In this document: one piece after another, positions 25,050 to 37,800 of the stretch
Layout: each line of letters opens with the position of its first letter
How positions within the stretch are numbered: the first letter of the stretch is position 1
Origin: Pseudeuparius sepicola
Taxonomy: Eukaryota; Arthropoda; Insecta; Coleoptera; Anthribidae
Assembly: GCA_963920635.1 (NCBI GenBank)
Contig: OY987299.1
Coordinates: forward strand, 19,918,901 to 19,982,900
DNA length: 64,000 bases
Reading direction: 5' to 3'
The notes under the pieces: generated by a model
Seen by the model: the letters and a program-made list of their open reading frames with translations, nothing else
Database searches by the model: none
What the model was told of the DNA's origin: nothing
Program-made: the position numbers and the translations under genes

Positions 25050-25352
25050 TGTATAATCAATATTGATAATTTATGAATCTGGCTTCCCCGTAGAGTGTAG
25101 GATTGCCACAAAAACTGTAGTTGTTCAAAACATTTCGACAATCAAATATGATCTTTAATACGTTTCAAAAATCAAATGAAATGTGCAATCTGTGTCTGTA
25201 TGTGGTAGGTACATTTTCTAAATCGGCTACAAACAAAATTTTACTGCTTTTTGTATTTAAACGTTATAAATTAAAATTGGTGGCAATCCTACGAAAAATG
25301 AACCTTCTACGGGAGAAGTCAGCTTCATAAATTATCAATATTGATTATATAC
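25050..25352. repeat. Palindromic MITE, about 0.30 kb
   Basis: TGTATAATCAATATTGATAA at the left and TTATCAATATTGATTATATA at the right. Inner blocks GTAGAGTGTAGGATTGCCAC and GTGGCAATCCTACG also pair. The ends differ from the CAGGGTG class. Confidence 0.85.
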
Positions 25353-26670
25353 ATATATGTCAGTATTTTTAATAATTGTTATTTTTTAACGAAATTTGGC
25401 ACAAACCCATTTTAGAGAGGATGGTCTCGAATCCAATGATTTAGTAAGTTTTGAGATAAAAAATATCGCTAAATGATTTTCGTAATTTCTACGGTTAAAA
25501 ATTAATGCATTTTGGTAGTTTCACTTTTTAACGTTGCTAACTTTGCATATATTGTAGGTATATATACCAACAGATGCTGGTCAAATTTTATTTTACCAGC
25601 AATAGGTACTAAACGTTGAAAGGTGCAGTGACTAATAACATTCCGGTTATTTATTACTGCTTAAAGTTCCAAGAGAATTTATGTTGTTTTTTATTTGTAT
25701 GAAAAAGGTGTTTGGTTAAACCTTTGATCAAATAGATATTTGATCGGAGGGTTGAACAACTTAGGTATTACTATACTATACTTCTCATATTAATATGAGA
25801 AGAAGGAGACAATCTAAACCTAACCTTTGTTATTTGTTTTGTGACCTAACCTCAATAAGTATCAACAAAACTATTATTATGACGAATTTTTTTACAAAAT
25901 TTACATTAACAAAATGTGTAGGATACAAAAATATTGCGTATACCATCGCGGCAAAGTGATTTTACGGGCATACAAATAGGTAACGATTAATAAAAATAAG
26001 CAAAACTTTCAGAAGCTCCTAGTTCATAAATATACAGAAATCGGAATTAACATCGCAAAAACTGATAAGATGCTTTCAAGCTGTACCTAAAATACTAAGC
26101 CTACATAACTAAAGTTCTTGCCCTATTCTCTACATCATTATTCAAATTACAGCAATTACGATGTAGTAAATTGAGTGGATCTTGCACTAAAATGCATTAA
26201 TTAATAATTATAATTAATCACTATCCTTCGCTGAGAAAGGCGCGTAGCGCGATGGCTCATTTCATTATACGGATACTCCTTGAGTTGCAAACTAACTTAC
26301 GGTCAGCATAATGAGGCTGAAACTGGGAACTATTAAACCCAATGCCAGCGGTTAAAAACCAATTTCCTTATGTCCGTAATAAAGCCAAAGGATATTAATT
26401 TCTCAGTTTGCAATACCGCAACTTCGATCTACAGTTAATTATAGTTATCTAAATTTACCTAGATACAAATCGTAGGCATACCTATTTATAATACTCGTCT
26501 TATGGTATTTATGCGAGAACGGGCCACCCCAAAGTTTTTATTTTTTGAGATATAAAAAATGTTTCATATATAAAAGTTGTAGATACCGAAAGAAGTAAGA
26601 AGAAACAAAACAAAAGAAACAAAGGCAAAAAGTACGTATAGTGTCCAGAGCTAGATTTCGAGAAAAGTTT
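25353..26670. other. Unassigned AT-rich stretch
   Basis: No gene is recognised. The stretch around 26225-26260, with GGCGCGTAGCGCGATGG, is locally CpG-rich and contains a short inverted motif. Confidence 0.35.
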
Positions 26671-26678
26671 AAAGCCGC

Positions 26679-27686
26679 CAGGGACCCTTTAAAGTAAGGG
26701 GACCCAGCATTATACTTTCCAAAGTGAGGCCGTTTCTTTCCCCATTCTAATGGTCTCAGTGATGCCAAGTATGCCATTTTATTGGAGAATCAATGAATAT
26801 AACAGGTACTTTGATTGTTAGTAAAAATTAATAATGATTTATAAAAATTAGGCTTGACAATGTTCTGTCAACAAACACAGAATATGGCAAGTGCCAAATG
26901 AATCAAATTTATTTTATATTTGAATTTGGTTTCCTGCAATTATTTCCAGGAATTTAAGTAATATAAGTATGGTAAGTCAGTGCCGATTTTGCTTATTTGA
27001 GAATTTGTCGCTATTGCACCTGTTACCAGGTTCCTGAATCCATTTGTAATAATATGTGTACTTGAACTTTCTTCCCTTGTTGAATGTATCTACCCAAAGA
27101 ACTTTCACAGATTTCGGGATGGACTTATAAGATTAGGTCTTGTACTTAGTTCTAATCATGTAGTTTTTCTCGGTGCTCAATTTTGTAATTTTATTTTTCT
27201 TCCAAGGTACCTCACAAACGTAAAATAAACTTATAGTTGTAGATAAAAACTGTTTAAAAAAAAAGACCTGACTGAAGCTACCTGCTTAATAATTTAAAAT
27301 TTAGGAAATACCATTTTTGTTTTGAACTACTTACTTATACGTAATGCCCACGTAATGGGAATTGTAGGATTTCTAAAGGTGAGACATGAAAAATCTGGTT
27401 GCAATTATTGGGACTTCTGCAGGCGGCCGCATTACATTTAATTGACTATCTGGAAGTTAGAAAACTTAAAAATTGTGAACTATGATGGGAAATATTTTGC
27501 CTCCTTTGGAATCTATGGCACTATCATGTCACATAAAACCTGATGGCAGTTGGACACTGACATATAACATAACCTTGTACCAGCCCACTTATGTGGTCTC
27601 CTTGGAGATATACAGAAAACAAGACTTCACTTTTCCTATGTGATAGACTGTGACATGCTGGGTCCCCTTATTTTAAAGAGTCCCTG
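26679..27686. mobile_element. TIR element with perfect 8-bp duplication (copy A)
   Basis: The terminal repeats are CAGGGACCCTTTAAAGTAAG at the left and an inverse reading CTTATTTTAAAGAGTCCCTG at the right, followed inward by GGGACCCAGCAT and its complement. AAAGCCGC flanks both sides (26671-26678 and 27687-27694). An 8-bp duplication fits hAT or P-type elements. The 1008-bp interior has no transposase. A related copy with a different middle starts at 30785. It sits directly upstream of a Ty3/Gypsy pol remnant and may have inserted into it. Confidence 0.85.
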
Positions 27687-27782
27687 AAAGCCGCTAACCG
27701 CATCCTGATATCATGATTCGTTTGGGAGATAAATTTCGTTTTTCACTCTGTCCCGTTTCTTAATCGTGATGCCATAACTTTT

Positions 27783-28187
27783 TTGTTTGGATTCCTAAAG
27801 AAAAAAGGAAAGGTAGTAGATATGTATAACGAACGGTCATACATTGTGAAAGATTTAGAAGGAAATCAATTTAGACGTAATCAAAGGCTAATTAACAAAA
27901 CTAAAATTCCATTTAAAGAATTACCAGACTATGACAAATCACTGATCTATGATGACTTATTTTTAGAAACAAGTAGTAAAGAGTTAGACTCTCTCCCAAA
28001 TGATGTACCTACTTGTTAATATTAATAGTCCTATCCAAAAAAACAGAATTGATTACTGATGATGAACTAGATTCAGAAGAACCTGTTAGCCCTATGATAG
28101 ATCCCTCGTATATCCCTAGAATTCGTGAATCTACCTCAGGATGCAGATGTAAGACTCCAAGTTATTTAACAAATTATAAGCTCTATT
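27783..28187 (+). pseudogene. Ty3/Gypsy-like pol C-terminal remnant
   Basis: The frame at 27783-28018 includes NERSYIVKDLEGNQFRRNQR. This matches the RSYxVxxxxGxxxRRNRxxL block near the integrase C-terminus of Ty3/Gypsy pol proteins. After a stop and frame change, a second frame (about 28042-28187) is acidic and ends CRCKTPSYLTNYKLY followed by a stop, like the RSGRxxKxPxxLxDY tail that closes many Gypsy pol proteins. An A-rich, purine-rich tract and a TG start (28204) follow, as expected for the polypurine tract and 3' LTR. Everything upstream is missing or replaced by the 26679 element. The copy is non-functional. Confidence 0.65.
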
Positions 28188-28203
28188 AAAAAAAAAAAGA
28201 GCG

Positions 28204-28365
28204 TGTTGTGTAGGTTAGTTCAGTAATATTTATAGTTTCAAGATGTTTAGGTTGGTAACTCTAACCTACCTTTAGAAATAGATGGATAGAACATAATGAT
28301 CAGAGTTGGTTGTGAAAATAGAAGAAAGGTTGTTGTGGAGACAGAATAAAATAGTTAAAACACGA
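28204..28365 (+). mobile_element. Probable 3' LTR of the Gypsy remnant
   Basis: It begins TGTTGTGTAGG just after the A-rich, purine-rich tract at 28188-28203 and carries an AATAAA signal at 28345-28350. The exact 3' end is uncertain and no second LTR lies in the window. Confidence 0.35.
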
Positions 28366-29394
28366 AAGCAGGTGTTTTATTAAAAAAAGGATATTTTCAT
28401 TAAAAAATATAAGAAGGGTCAACGACGAAACACCTAGTACCTAAATTTTCTTGTGACGAATGCTGTTGTCAAATATAGACATTTGACACTAGAATTAAAA
28501 AAGTATACTGCTTCTAAAACATGGTCAAATCGTGCAACAAACCCCCACATTTCATCTCTGCATTGAAACATGAAACCTGCCGTTTTTATTATTGAGTTAT
28601 GAAAGTGACAAAGTGTTCAAATGAAAATATAATTTATTATTGAAAAATAACAGAAAATAAAATAGAAATAATACGAAAAAAATGCATTTTTTGCCACTAT
28701 AGAAGATATCGCACCAGCATAGGACATAAAAAAAATCACAAATTAAAAGAAACCTCCGTTATCGGCGTTATCTCTAGCTATAAAGGCAAAAAACAAATAA
28801 AAATTATTATCTTATTAAAATAACTGTAATTTTCTATTCTTAATTGATTGAAATTTTAGAAAAGTATCAAAGCGAATCAATGGTTCACTATTATAGGTAT
28901 AAAGAAGAAACTGACAAAAATCTGATGCGTTCAATATTTATTTACACTACAGCTAGCCATGGACTATGGACTTATTTTAAAATTAAAAGGTACCAAAATA
29001 CTCTTGCTTGCGCTTTTCAGACTTACTTTTCTTAGGAAAATCTATGGAAATATGGCCACATTAAATGGACATAACAAACAATCATCTTATTTTATTTTGA
29101 ATATTAAATTCGTTGTAACAGACACATTTGCATGTTTTTGTTTTATAAAAGATTCTGCAGCAATGCTGTTTTTAACATTAAACTACTCTGTCAATTTTTT
29201 CGTCTTGAAGCGCCAGTGGCCATCGCATGAAACAGGGCTATGCAGTATGCACAGGTCATTATGTCACTGTTGGTCCAGGCACTCCAACCAAGCACCTCAA
29301 CCGATTCAGTTAAGACTTTGTTAAAGAGAGGTTGCTATTGATAAATCGATTGGTATGAATTGGTTCCAAGAATTCGAAAATATATTTTATTTTT
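28366..29394. other. Unassigned stretch
   Basis: A 121-codon plus-strand frame at 28959-29324 has no recognisable domain and no coding-like composition. Nothing else is seen. Confidence 0.3.
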
Positions 29395-29499
29395 TATCCA
29401 TACAGGCTCTTATTTTTTATGTTTGGAGGATATTTCGAGAGTGGACAAAACAAATTCCGACGCGGGCTCCCGCAGTACGTTATGTGGATAAATAAAAAT

Positions 29500-29613
29500 G
29501 TATTTTTTTCTTTCTCAGCTTGGTTCCGCCCCCTCCTTTATCTTTGTACCCGGCAAGATCTAAACATAAGCATATTGTGCCCCTCCCATAAATAAGTCCT
29601 GGGTGCGCCACTG
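29500..29613 (-). mobile_element. Solo hAT-like terminus, CAGTGGCGCACCC
   Basis: On the minus strand it starts CAGTGGCGCACCCAGGACTT at 29613 and continues into a GGGAGGGGCAC tract, the usual layout of hAT-like ends here. The partner end was not found. Confidence 0.5.
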
Positions 29614-30784
29614 CAACTTTGAGAAAAGATCTAATTCTTTTCAAACCATAAAGGTAAAATTACTTAATATCGCAATGGAGTAAAGAGAGACAAGTAATAT
29701 GTTGCAAGACAAGCGCAGTACGAAATAAAGGAGAAGATTTATATACGGGTGTCGAAAGCGCTTGAGAAGAAACTTAAATAACCAGAAGAACTAACGACGC
29801 AGTTAAAATTTTTTTGATTTAAGGCATAATATAAGGGTTTCTTAATTATTGTAACTGGAAAATTCTCGCAACTTCTTAAGTGGCTCCAAGTTTTATAATA
29901 TTAGTAACGGTTGCTTCTCCCCGACACTTATAAAACAAAAAATGTTTTTGGGCGTGTCGTTACGGTAATGGATTTATCTCATATAAATCTTTAAATCACC
30001 AAACAACGACAGCAGTACAAAACTCTCTGACAAACATAGAAGTATCGAAGGGTCCATTGTAACTTTAAATTAACGTCCCGCTTAATTTGTCACTGCGATC
30101 GGAAAATACGGTTCGGCGCTGACGGGGTGATCTATCCGAATCTAGGAGTTCGCCCAAAAGTTACTGATGGTAATTACTTGGTAATAATTTGTTTCGGGTC
30201 TGGATTAAGCCCAGCTGAAAACCGTTACAAAACAGGACGCTATTCATAGCGGAACTCCAATTTGGCGGGTGCACCCGGGAAATTTTATAGCTAGTGTCCT
30301 TTCATAACTTTCCGGGGACCTGAATCCGGAGCAATTTACGCCGAATGCAATTTTCCAGAAGGAAAGATTTAAAATGAGACTTTGCAGTCATTATAAAAAC
30401 AATTTTTGCAGAGAAAGTTGGAAATACAATTCGCCAATTTCATGAAGGAATAATGTAATGGTATACGGCAAATATTGTTTCCAATGCCGCGTGTAAAGAC
30501 CGCCGCTTGCCGAGACATTGCATGCATAGTGTGAACTAAACCCCGCAAAAATCATAAGATTCAATAATAAATAATATATTTTGCCGAGTCGTTGCCTTGC
30601 TTTGAATAAGGAATCCCAGGAAGGAGTCAAAGCTCCATGTGTATTATAAAATATACGTGAGACGTGAGACGGGAATTGCCTTGGGTAGTAACCAAGTTTT
30701 GACAAAATATTTTCCACACTCACGCACGGTGATAGGTGTCAGTATGCGGTATTTAGACAAGGTTAGTTTATAGGAAGGCAGTCC
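29614..30784. other. Unassigned stretch, GC-richer at 30070-30390
   Basis: Mixed composition without repeats. A 110-codon minus-strand frame (30391-30723) lacks domain signal. The GC-richer part could be conserved non-coding DNA. Confidence 0.3.
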
Positions 30785-32383
30785 CAGGGAGCCTTTAAAC
30801 TAAGGGGACCCAACATTATACTTTCCAAAGTGAGGCCTATTCTTTCCATATTCTAATGGTAACAGTGATGCCATTTATTAGAGAATCTATGAATATAACA
30901 GGTATAGTCGAATTAAATTACGGACTTAAGCTTACAAAAAATTGTAACATTATGAATTAAAGTGAATCCTATGTATTTTGAGGCGGTCTTTCCGAAAAAA
31001 TAAAAAAAAAATGTAGCCCCGGGTCGAAATTGCCCAAATTTGGGGTTATGTTCATTTTTCAGTTTTGCGCAGGCGTATCTTGGAAACGAATCAATATTTT
31101 GAAACGGGGTTTACACTATTTTAAAGCATAGGAAAAATGGCAATTTTCATGTCCCTTGAAAAATTTTGATCCGAGGCACCGTTCCCGAGATATAGACGAT
31201 TGAAATGTATGTAGTATTTTGAGAAAAAATTGGGTGCTGAAGGCCGAAAATTTGAATGTTCGAACACTAAAGTTTTCATAACTTTGGTAAAAATTAAGAT
31301 ACTTGAAAAAACAAAAATGCGTTTTGAATGTAAGGGACGAGACTATTGATATCCAGAGGGACGCAAGAAAAATCCCAAAATTGGGCATATGGCGGAGGGG
31401 CAAAGTGTACCCATGACCTAATTTCATTGGTTGCCTGTAACAGGAAAACTATTTGAAATTTTTTAATGCCACTTACAGAGCTTACTCTTGAATGTCCATT
31501 CTTATGTTTGTATGAGTTTTACCGAAATCGGACTATAATTGGCAAAGATATCAAAGAATTAAAATAAATTTTTTCCCCCCAAAAAAAATTTTTTTTTGAA
31601 AATCTTAAATGGCACAAAAATGCCAAAAATGCACCCAATGACTAGAATTTTTGTCTTTCAGCACCTCAATGTGTCTAGAATACCACTACGTTATAGAAAG
31701 TTCGTCAAAAATATTTTGTCTATTTTTCTGGCATTGTTCATTGTGAGAGTACCAAAAAAACATGGTTTTTGGGAAAAGTTGCCTAAAATTGGCAATTTTC
31801 AATTACTTGGTCTGAAAGGTGGGCAAACCTAAATTGGATGTCGTCTCAACATGTGTACGAAGTTACAAGTCTGTATGTCTATTCTAAGTTGTAGAATTCT
31901 CCCGACAAAAGTCCCGTTACACGCGCTCCGCGGGATCCAAAAATCGTAGTGTCACTATTGAAGTAGGCACCATAAGGGATTTTTTTTTATTTTTGGATAA
32001 AATGTTAATTTGACTTTGCCATCGATTTGTGCTTGTCAGAGGATGAAAATGACGTCACAAGAGTCGACCACGTGACTTGCGGTATCTGTCAAAATTGACA
32101 TTTTGTTCAAAAATTATCCAAAATCGGCTTTATTTGACACATTTCCGATAAAAGTTATTAGAAAAAGTTGTTTCTTTTGCAATTTTTGGCCTACATACCA
32201 ATTTTCAGAGACCCTTGATAACATTTAACTTTTTGCGTGTTTTTGTAAAAAAAATTCCAAACATTTCAACTAAAATGTATTTATTGAAAGTTGTATTTTT
32301 ACCTAACCTAACCAGTTGATTTCTTAGAAAATCTCTATTTGGTTTAAAAAATTATGTCAAGCTTGGTGCAAAGTTGATTTAAT

Positions 32384-32652
32384 TTCAAAGGTTTGATGAA
32401 CACAAACCTAGTCTATTTTTCACGTCGTTAAATACTTTCATCTAAAAGGAGTTATGTAAAGAGAATACAAATAAATGAACACATTTGGTTCATTTGGAAA
32501 TTAAATTAACGGTTCCCGATGGAAATTTATCTCTGATAGAAAAAAAAAATGAGTAGGCTATGGAGACAGTAACTAATGCCTACATAATTCCTTTTAGATG
32601 AATGTATTTAACGACGTGAAAAATAGACTAGGCTTGTGTTCATATTTGTCAT
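32384..32652. repeat. Foldback nested inside copy B
   Basis: GAACACAAACCTAGTCTATT and TTTCACGTCGTTAAATACTT pair with the inverse arm at about 32596-32645. TCTAAAAGGAGTTATGTAAA also pairs with a right-hand counterpart. Total about 0.27 kb. Confidence 0.8.
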
Positions 32653-32699
32653 CATTAAAAATGTAATTGAATAAATTTTAAGCCTGTCAAACCAAAATA

Positions 32700-33480
32700 A
32701 GAAAATTAAAATTGGGTTTTCTTGCGATTCCAAATTCAGAAAAAACTTTTGGTCATGTTTTCGCATACTATTGCAGATTTGGGCATGCGACCTATCACAT
32801 TCAAAATACATCCGAAAAATACGCATTTGTTGGTCTTAGGAAATTGCTCATAAAACAACAGTGGTTTTCTCTTAAATCCAACATTTTCAATTTTTTCGAG
32901 TAAGAACAAGCACACTGTCGACCTTTTCCGTAATTTGGGCACCTTACAGACAATAGCGCAATTTCGTTTTGTTTGCATCTACAAGAGTGCCTGAAAATAC
33001 ATAATAATCAATACCTAGGTCAAAAAATTGATGTTTTGCAATTTTTTCGCAAAATATTACTGATTTCGCCGCCTCACCTATCTCATTCGAAAGGTAACCA
33101 GAAAATACGCATTTTTTGTTTAGCATATATATCTTCTCGTATTTCAAGTTTTTTTGGAAATCACGAAAAACCAGATTTTAGAGAACAAAAAGCAAACTTA
33201 TCACCAAGTTGGCACATACACACAGGCAATTAATCCTAAGATTAATTTTCTAAAATTATTTACAGTATATTTTTTGTGTATTTTTTTGCGCTCTTTCCGA
33301 AGGAAAGTAAGCTTTCTACCAAAAAAATTTTTTTTAGATAGTCCCGGAAAACCGCGCCAAAATCGCACGAGAAAGAATTTCAAAAAAAAGTCCCTTTCCG
33401 GTTTTTTGCAAATTGCCGAAGAACTATGACAGATTTCGCCGCGGGACCTATTTTGTTTGAAAGCCAAAAAAAAAACCAAA
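32700..33480. repeat. Diverged tandem units of about 0.3 kb
   Basis: Three imperfect units share TTGCAGATTT or ACTGATTTCGCCGC-like starts, then CACCTATCTCATTCGAAAGG-like and AGAAAATACGCATTT-like blocks (near 32771, 33059 and 33428). They resemble an old local amplification. The open frames on both strands differ between units and have no known domain. Confidence 0.45.
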
Positions 33481-33977
33481 ATCTCTCATAGGCACATATT
33501 ATGGCCTAACACTTATAGTTTCGCCACAAATTCAACGTGAATTTCGTGTTCATGGTTCTGATAAAAAAAAACGAAAAAAGCAACTTTTTGGTATAAGTGC
33601 CTCTGGCGGCGAGAAATACGCCTTAAAAGTATGGGTATATGAATTTCCGAACTATTTTTGCCTCCTCTTTCGACTGGTGCATTTAGTTTTACCATAGTCT
33701 AAAGTCATAAATCTGGTTGCACTTATTGGGACTACTGCTGCAGGCGGCCGCATTACCTTTAACTGACTACTGGAAGGTAGAAAACTTAAAAATTGTGAAT
33801 TATGATGGGAAATATTTTGCCTCCTTTAGAATCTATGGCACTGGCATGTTACATAAAACCTGATGGCAGTTGGACACTGACATATAACATAACCCTGTAC
33901 CAGCCCACTCATGTGGTCTCCTTGGAGTATACAGAAAACAAACTTCCCCTCAAGACTTCACTTTTCCTTTGCACCGG

Positions 33978-35158
33978 CAACATGGCGCGACGGTGCCGCT
34001 CTCACCAACTGGCCTTCAGCTTGATGCCAATGGCGTATCAAAAGGGACAACACGGGTATTGAAAACCAAAAACAAAGTAAAAACACAAACATAAAACAAA
34101 AATGCGATGCACCAACATACTCCACAAAGTTCCGTTTTTTATTGCGCAGACATTAATATGAAGAAATAACCGAAAACAGCCAAAACAACATAAATATACA
34201 CCCTCAGACTAAAGACAATATAGACGAAACTTCAAATACAAAACTTTGTGGCCAACATTTCTATGTTTACCAATACAAAACTTTGTTGTATTGCCACTTA
34301 CTCTATATAAAATTCATTGAAACATTTAAAAACATATTAGAATAGAATGGAGAAGAATAGAACGATTAGCTTCCCTACGTTGCAATTTTGATTACGTTAC
34401 ATAATAATGGGATATTTCAATAAAAATAAGTGAATAAGATTATACTTTGTTTTATATATATTTTGTGAAAAAACATAACGAAAAGTTGTAAATTGCGCTG
34501 AATCGCACAATTCGGCAATGCCGCTATCGCCGCCGCCGCGTTGTAGCCGGTGTTTGTTAGCCATGTGCGTTTGTTGTCGTGGCGTTTCAGATACAGTTTC
34601 ATGCGAATTTTTCAGTTTGTGTCGTTTTCTGTGATCGATAGATTGCTTATTAAGTTGAACTATACAAGGAACATTAAAAAGGGAATACATAAAGTGCTTG
34701 GTGTGTGATATATGAGTAATTTACAGAATCGCATAACCTTTCCCAGGTAAGTGAAGGTACAATGAGTTCAGAGGCGTTGAATCTCGTAGGAAGGAAACTG
34801 CCTTACGCATTATTGTAATTTCTTGTGATTATTACATGAATTCCACCTCAGAATCCTTATTGCCAGAGTTAATAGGGTGCAAATAACTCCTTGACCGTGA
34901 AAAAATTCATTCAAATTAATAAACCATAAATACCTAGACCTAGACGTCAAATAATGATATAAATTTTCCTTGTTCTATTTATTGCTTTAACCATAAAAAT
35001 ATTTTTTTGCATACGCTACTGGTGGGCTTTGTCCAACCAGCTGCTCCACTATCACAAGGAATGTTTTGTTTCCGTATTGTATATGCTGGTTGATTACAAT
35101 GCCATAAGAAAGAGCGTCTATATTATCTTTAGTCTGAGTATACACCATTAACAGTACA
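33978..35158. repeat. Part of a locally rearranged repeat
   Basis: The segment 33978-34075, with CGCGACGGTGCCG and CAGCTTGATGCCAATGGCGT, recurs diverged at 35388-35490. The segment around 34195-34225 recurs inverted near 35112-35146. Several rearrangements of one repeat seem to have happened here. CAAAACTTTG-containing units repeat at 34226-34300. Confidence 0.5.
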
Positions 35159-35785
35159 TGCCAAAACGTCGGTGTGCGCCTATGGCTGGAAGCGTTATCT
35201 ATTTAGGGAGTTACTAAATTGCCAATTCACGTATAAATGCTACCAACTTAAATTGCGGCCTTACCCCCCTTTGCCTCTCTCACCTCCCCCTTCCCTTCCA
35301 AGTCGTCGAATGTCCTAACCTTCCTATAAACTGACCTTGGTATTTAGACACTTTTTCGAGTTGTTATGCTTAGCTGTGCGGCTTATGGCAACGTCGCGCG
35401 ACAGTGCCGAATCCACCAACTCTTCTTCTTCTCCTCACAGCTTGATGTCAGTGGCATATAAAAAGGAGTAACGCAGTTACGGAAAATCGAAAACAAAAAA
35501 ATACCGGGACATTTCAAGAGGGAAAATTGCCAAAGCAATATAAGAAATTTACGCGTAAACTAACACGCCGTTGACTACAAGCGTAAAGTGACTATGCCAA
35601 AAACGTCTGTGTGCGCCTATGGCTGGAAGCGTTAAATATTTAGGGACTAACTAAATCGTCAATTCACGTTTAAATTCTACCAACTTAAATTCACCTTTTC
35701 GTCTCCTTGCCTCTTCCCCCCCCCCCCCCCCCTTTCCCTTCCAAGTCGTCGAAGGTCCTGACCTTCCCATAAACTAACCTTGATT
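35159..35785. repeat. Direct duplication of a segment of about 0.19 kb
   Basis: The block 35159-35342, with GTGTGCGCCTATGGCTGGAA and TTCCAAGTCGTCGAA, is repeated at 35594-35785 with moderate divergence, offset by about 435 bases. The second copy has expanded a C-run to about 18 Cs near 35718-35735. Confidence 0.8.
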
Positions 35786-36069
35786 AGGGGAATCTATTTC
35801 AAAACTTACAGGGTGTTTGCTTTTTGAATTTTATTGTATAAAATTGCATAATGTGATTAAACAATGCAAAATGTGATTATACAATGAGCACGCGAAGGTT
35901 GGAACAAATTCAATGAAGTCTCTATGGACCATAAGAGAAAAAGTCGCTAGGATACGTCAACCTTAATTTTGTAATGCGTAAATTTTGAAATATAAATGCT
36001 CATATGACGTTAACTTGTCAAAGATATGATGTCATCTTCATTTGTTTTGACAGCGCGATTTGAAAAATA

Positions 36070-36385
36070 TTTATACAATTTATTTACTTTGTTATATATT
36101 AATTTGTCAATTTATTGAATTCTAATAAGAACAGTTGAACTAAATACGCCAACAAATGGTTGCAAATAGGTACGCCGTAAAAATGAGGCCTACGAAATGC
36201 TCTAATAAAAAACGAGTTTTGTTTGCCAATTATTTTTTTTAAGTTAATGGTAGGCACTTCGAACATTTACTTTGATTACTTCTTCTCAATTGCAACCATT
36301 TGTTGACGTATTTGCTTTAATTGTTCCTGAGAATAAATTAACAAATGCATAACAAAATAAATCAATTGTAAAATTTAAAAAAATT
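36070..36385. repeat. Palindromic MITE, about 0.31 kb
   Basis: ACAATTTATTTACTTTGTTA and AACAAATGGTTGCAAAT at the left pair with ATTGCAACCATTTGTTGACG and TAACAAAATAAATCAATTGT at the right. A half-copy lies near 20415-20510. Confidence 0.8.
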
Positions 36386-37800
36386 GTTTTGACATTTTCG
36401 TGTGAAAATTTCTTTTATAGAAAAGTAGGTACATTTTCTATTTAGAATTATTTACTTTCAAGATATATTATATTCTCGCGACAAGCTTTTATATAATATC
36501 ATATGCAATAGTAAAATGTAACAAAATTATGGGCTTGCGTTGGTTTGATTTATTTCAAAGTTTATTTCCTTCTTTTCAGAGCATTTAAATTATAAATTAA
36601 AATTGAAATTATTGTTTCTATAAAAATGTTTTTACTATTAATTTATCTCGATTTGCGTAGGCATCTAGGCATTCGACTATCTGCGAAAAGAGACCATTTA
36701 CGTATTTGCTTTTTTCGGGACATAAATATCTATGTAAGTGACGGTGCTGATAACGTTAAGAATATATTACCATAATAGGCCAATTTCCGAATAAAACTTT
36801 TTATGTTCTCTACCCCTAATTATATATACGAGGTCCGCAATCTTGCCCCATTTATGCCGCAGATGTTCTCAAGTACGGCCCATAATACTTTCCCGTTTAG
36901 GCCGAGGCCTATGACGCCGACTCCGACGAATTAGTGCATTTTAATACCATAAGAAATGAGTTATGACCTTAATAACATTCTTGGGATATCGTTCTTCGGT
37001 GAATAAATTTACGAAATTATCCTACGAGCAATGTGATGCATGTGGTTGAAACCCACGAATATATTATTCGAACAAGAAAAATAAGAATTCAAAATGAACC
37101 TTTTGTGATGACGGTTTGACCTTCACATTACCTATTTTATAGAAATGTCTATCCTATGGTGGCAATTGGCAATGCTCTTAATAAATTGTATGAACTACAA
37201 AAGTATTTGGAAATTAATTATTTAACTTTCTACTAATTGCCAAAATTTTAAAGTTCCAACAGTAATACAAACTCGAATAATGAAGGTTATGATATCGAAT
37301 CACGAAATATGAAGGTTTGGTTGTATACAATCAGCTGATACACCACTGAAGTTGATTCACACATGTCTGTATAGATCATATTTTTTATGACCCTGAACTT
37401 AAATAAAATTTTATGGTTTTATTTTTAAATTTCTAAGATTTTGCCATGGACTTATAATGGGTACTTAGGTGACTTTTTTTTGTTTTTTTTTAAATAATTT
37501 ATTCATTGAAAAGGAATACAGTATAGCAGATTTCAACATTAATTAATTACTCAAGTGAATAAATTGAGAACATCCACAAAGGGTAACCCTTGACCGTGGG
37601 CCGTGGGTAACTATGTCTATAATAATTATGTAATTATGTAACATTCTAAACTAAATGAAATAAAAATAACAATAATATTATCAAAACATTACTAAATACT
37701 AGACATCAAAACTGAACTAAAATACTAGACAAAACTTGTATGTCGGTAGTATTTCTGATTTCCAATGGAATTAAATTAAATGATCTTGTTGACTAAGTTC
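36386..37800. other. Unassigned AT-rich stretch
   Basis: No gene, long repeat or transposon end is recognised. Confidence 0.35.

Larger units (their letters stand above)
30785..33980. mobile_element. Related TIR element with expanded middle (copy B)
   Basis: The left end CAGGGAGCCTTTAAACTAAG and the next 110 or so bases match copy A at 26679. The segment 33709-33970 matches A at 27390-27640. Between these B has about 2.8 kb where A has about 0.6 kb. The right TIR is missing: homology stops near 33970. The middle holds no transposase and looks like inserted repeat DNA. The GGCGGCCGCATTAC motif is shared by both copies. Confidence 0.75.

Noticed and set aside
27783..28187. Intact retroviral-like element
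   Set aside because: Only the last part of pol and a possible 3' LTR are present; protease, RT, RNase H, the catalytic integrase core and the 5' LTR are missing.
28959..29324. 121-codon plus-strand frame as a gene
   Set aside because: Composition follows the local AT-rich background and no known motif is visible.
30391..30723. 110-codon minus-strand frame as a gene
   Set aside because: No domain, no splice context and no coding-like composition.
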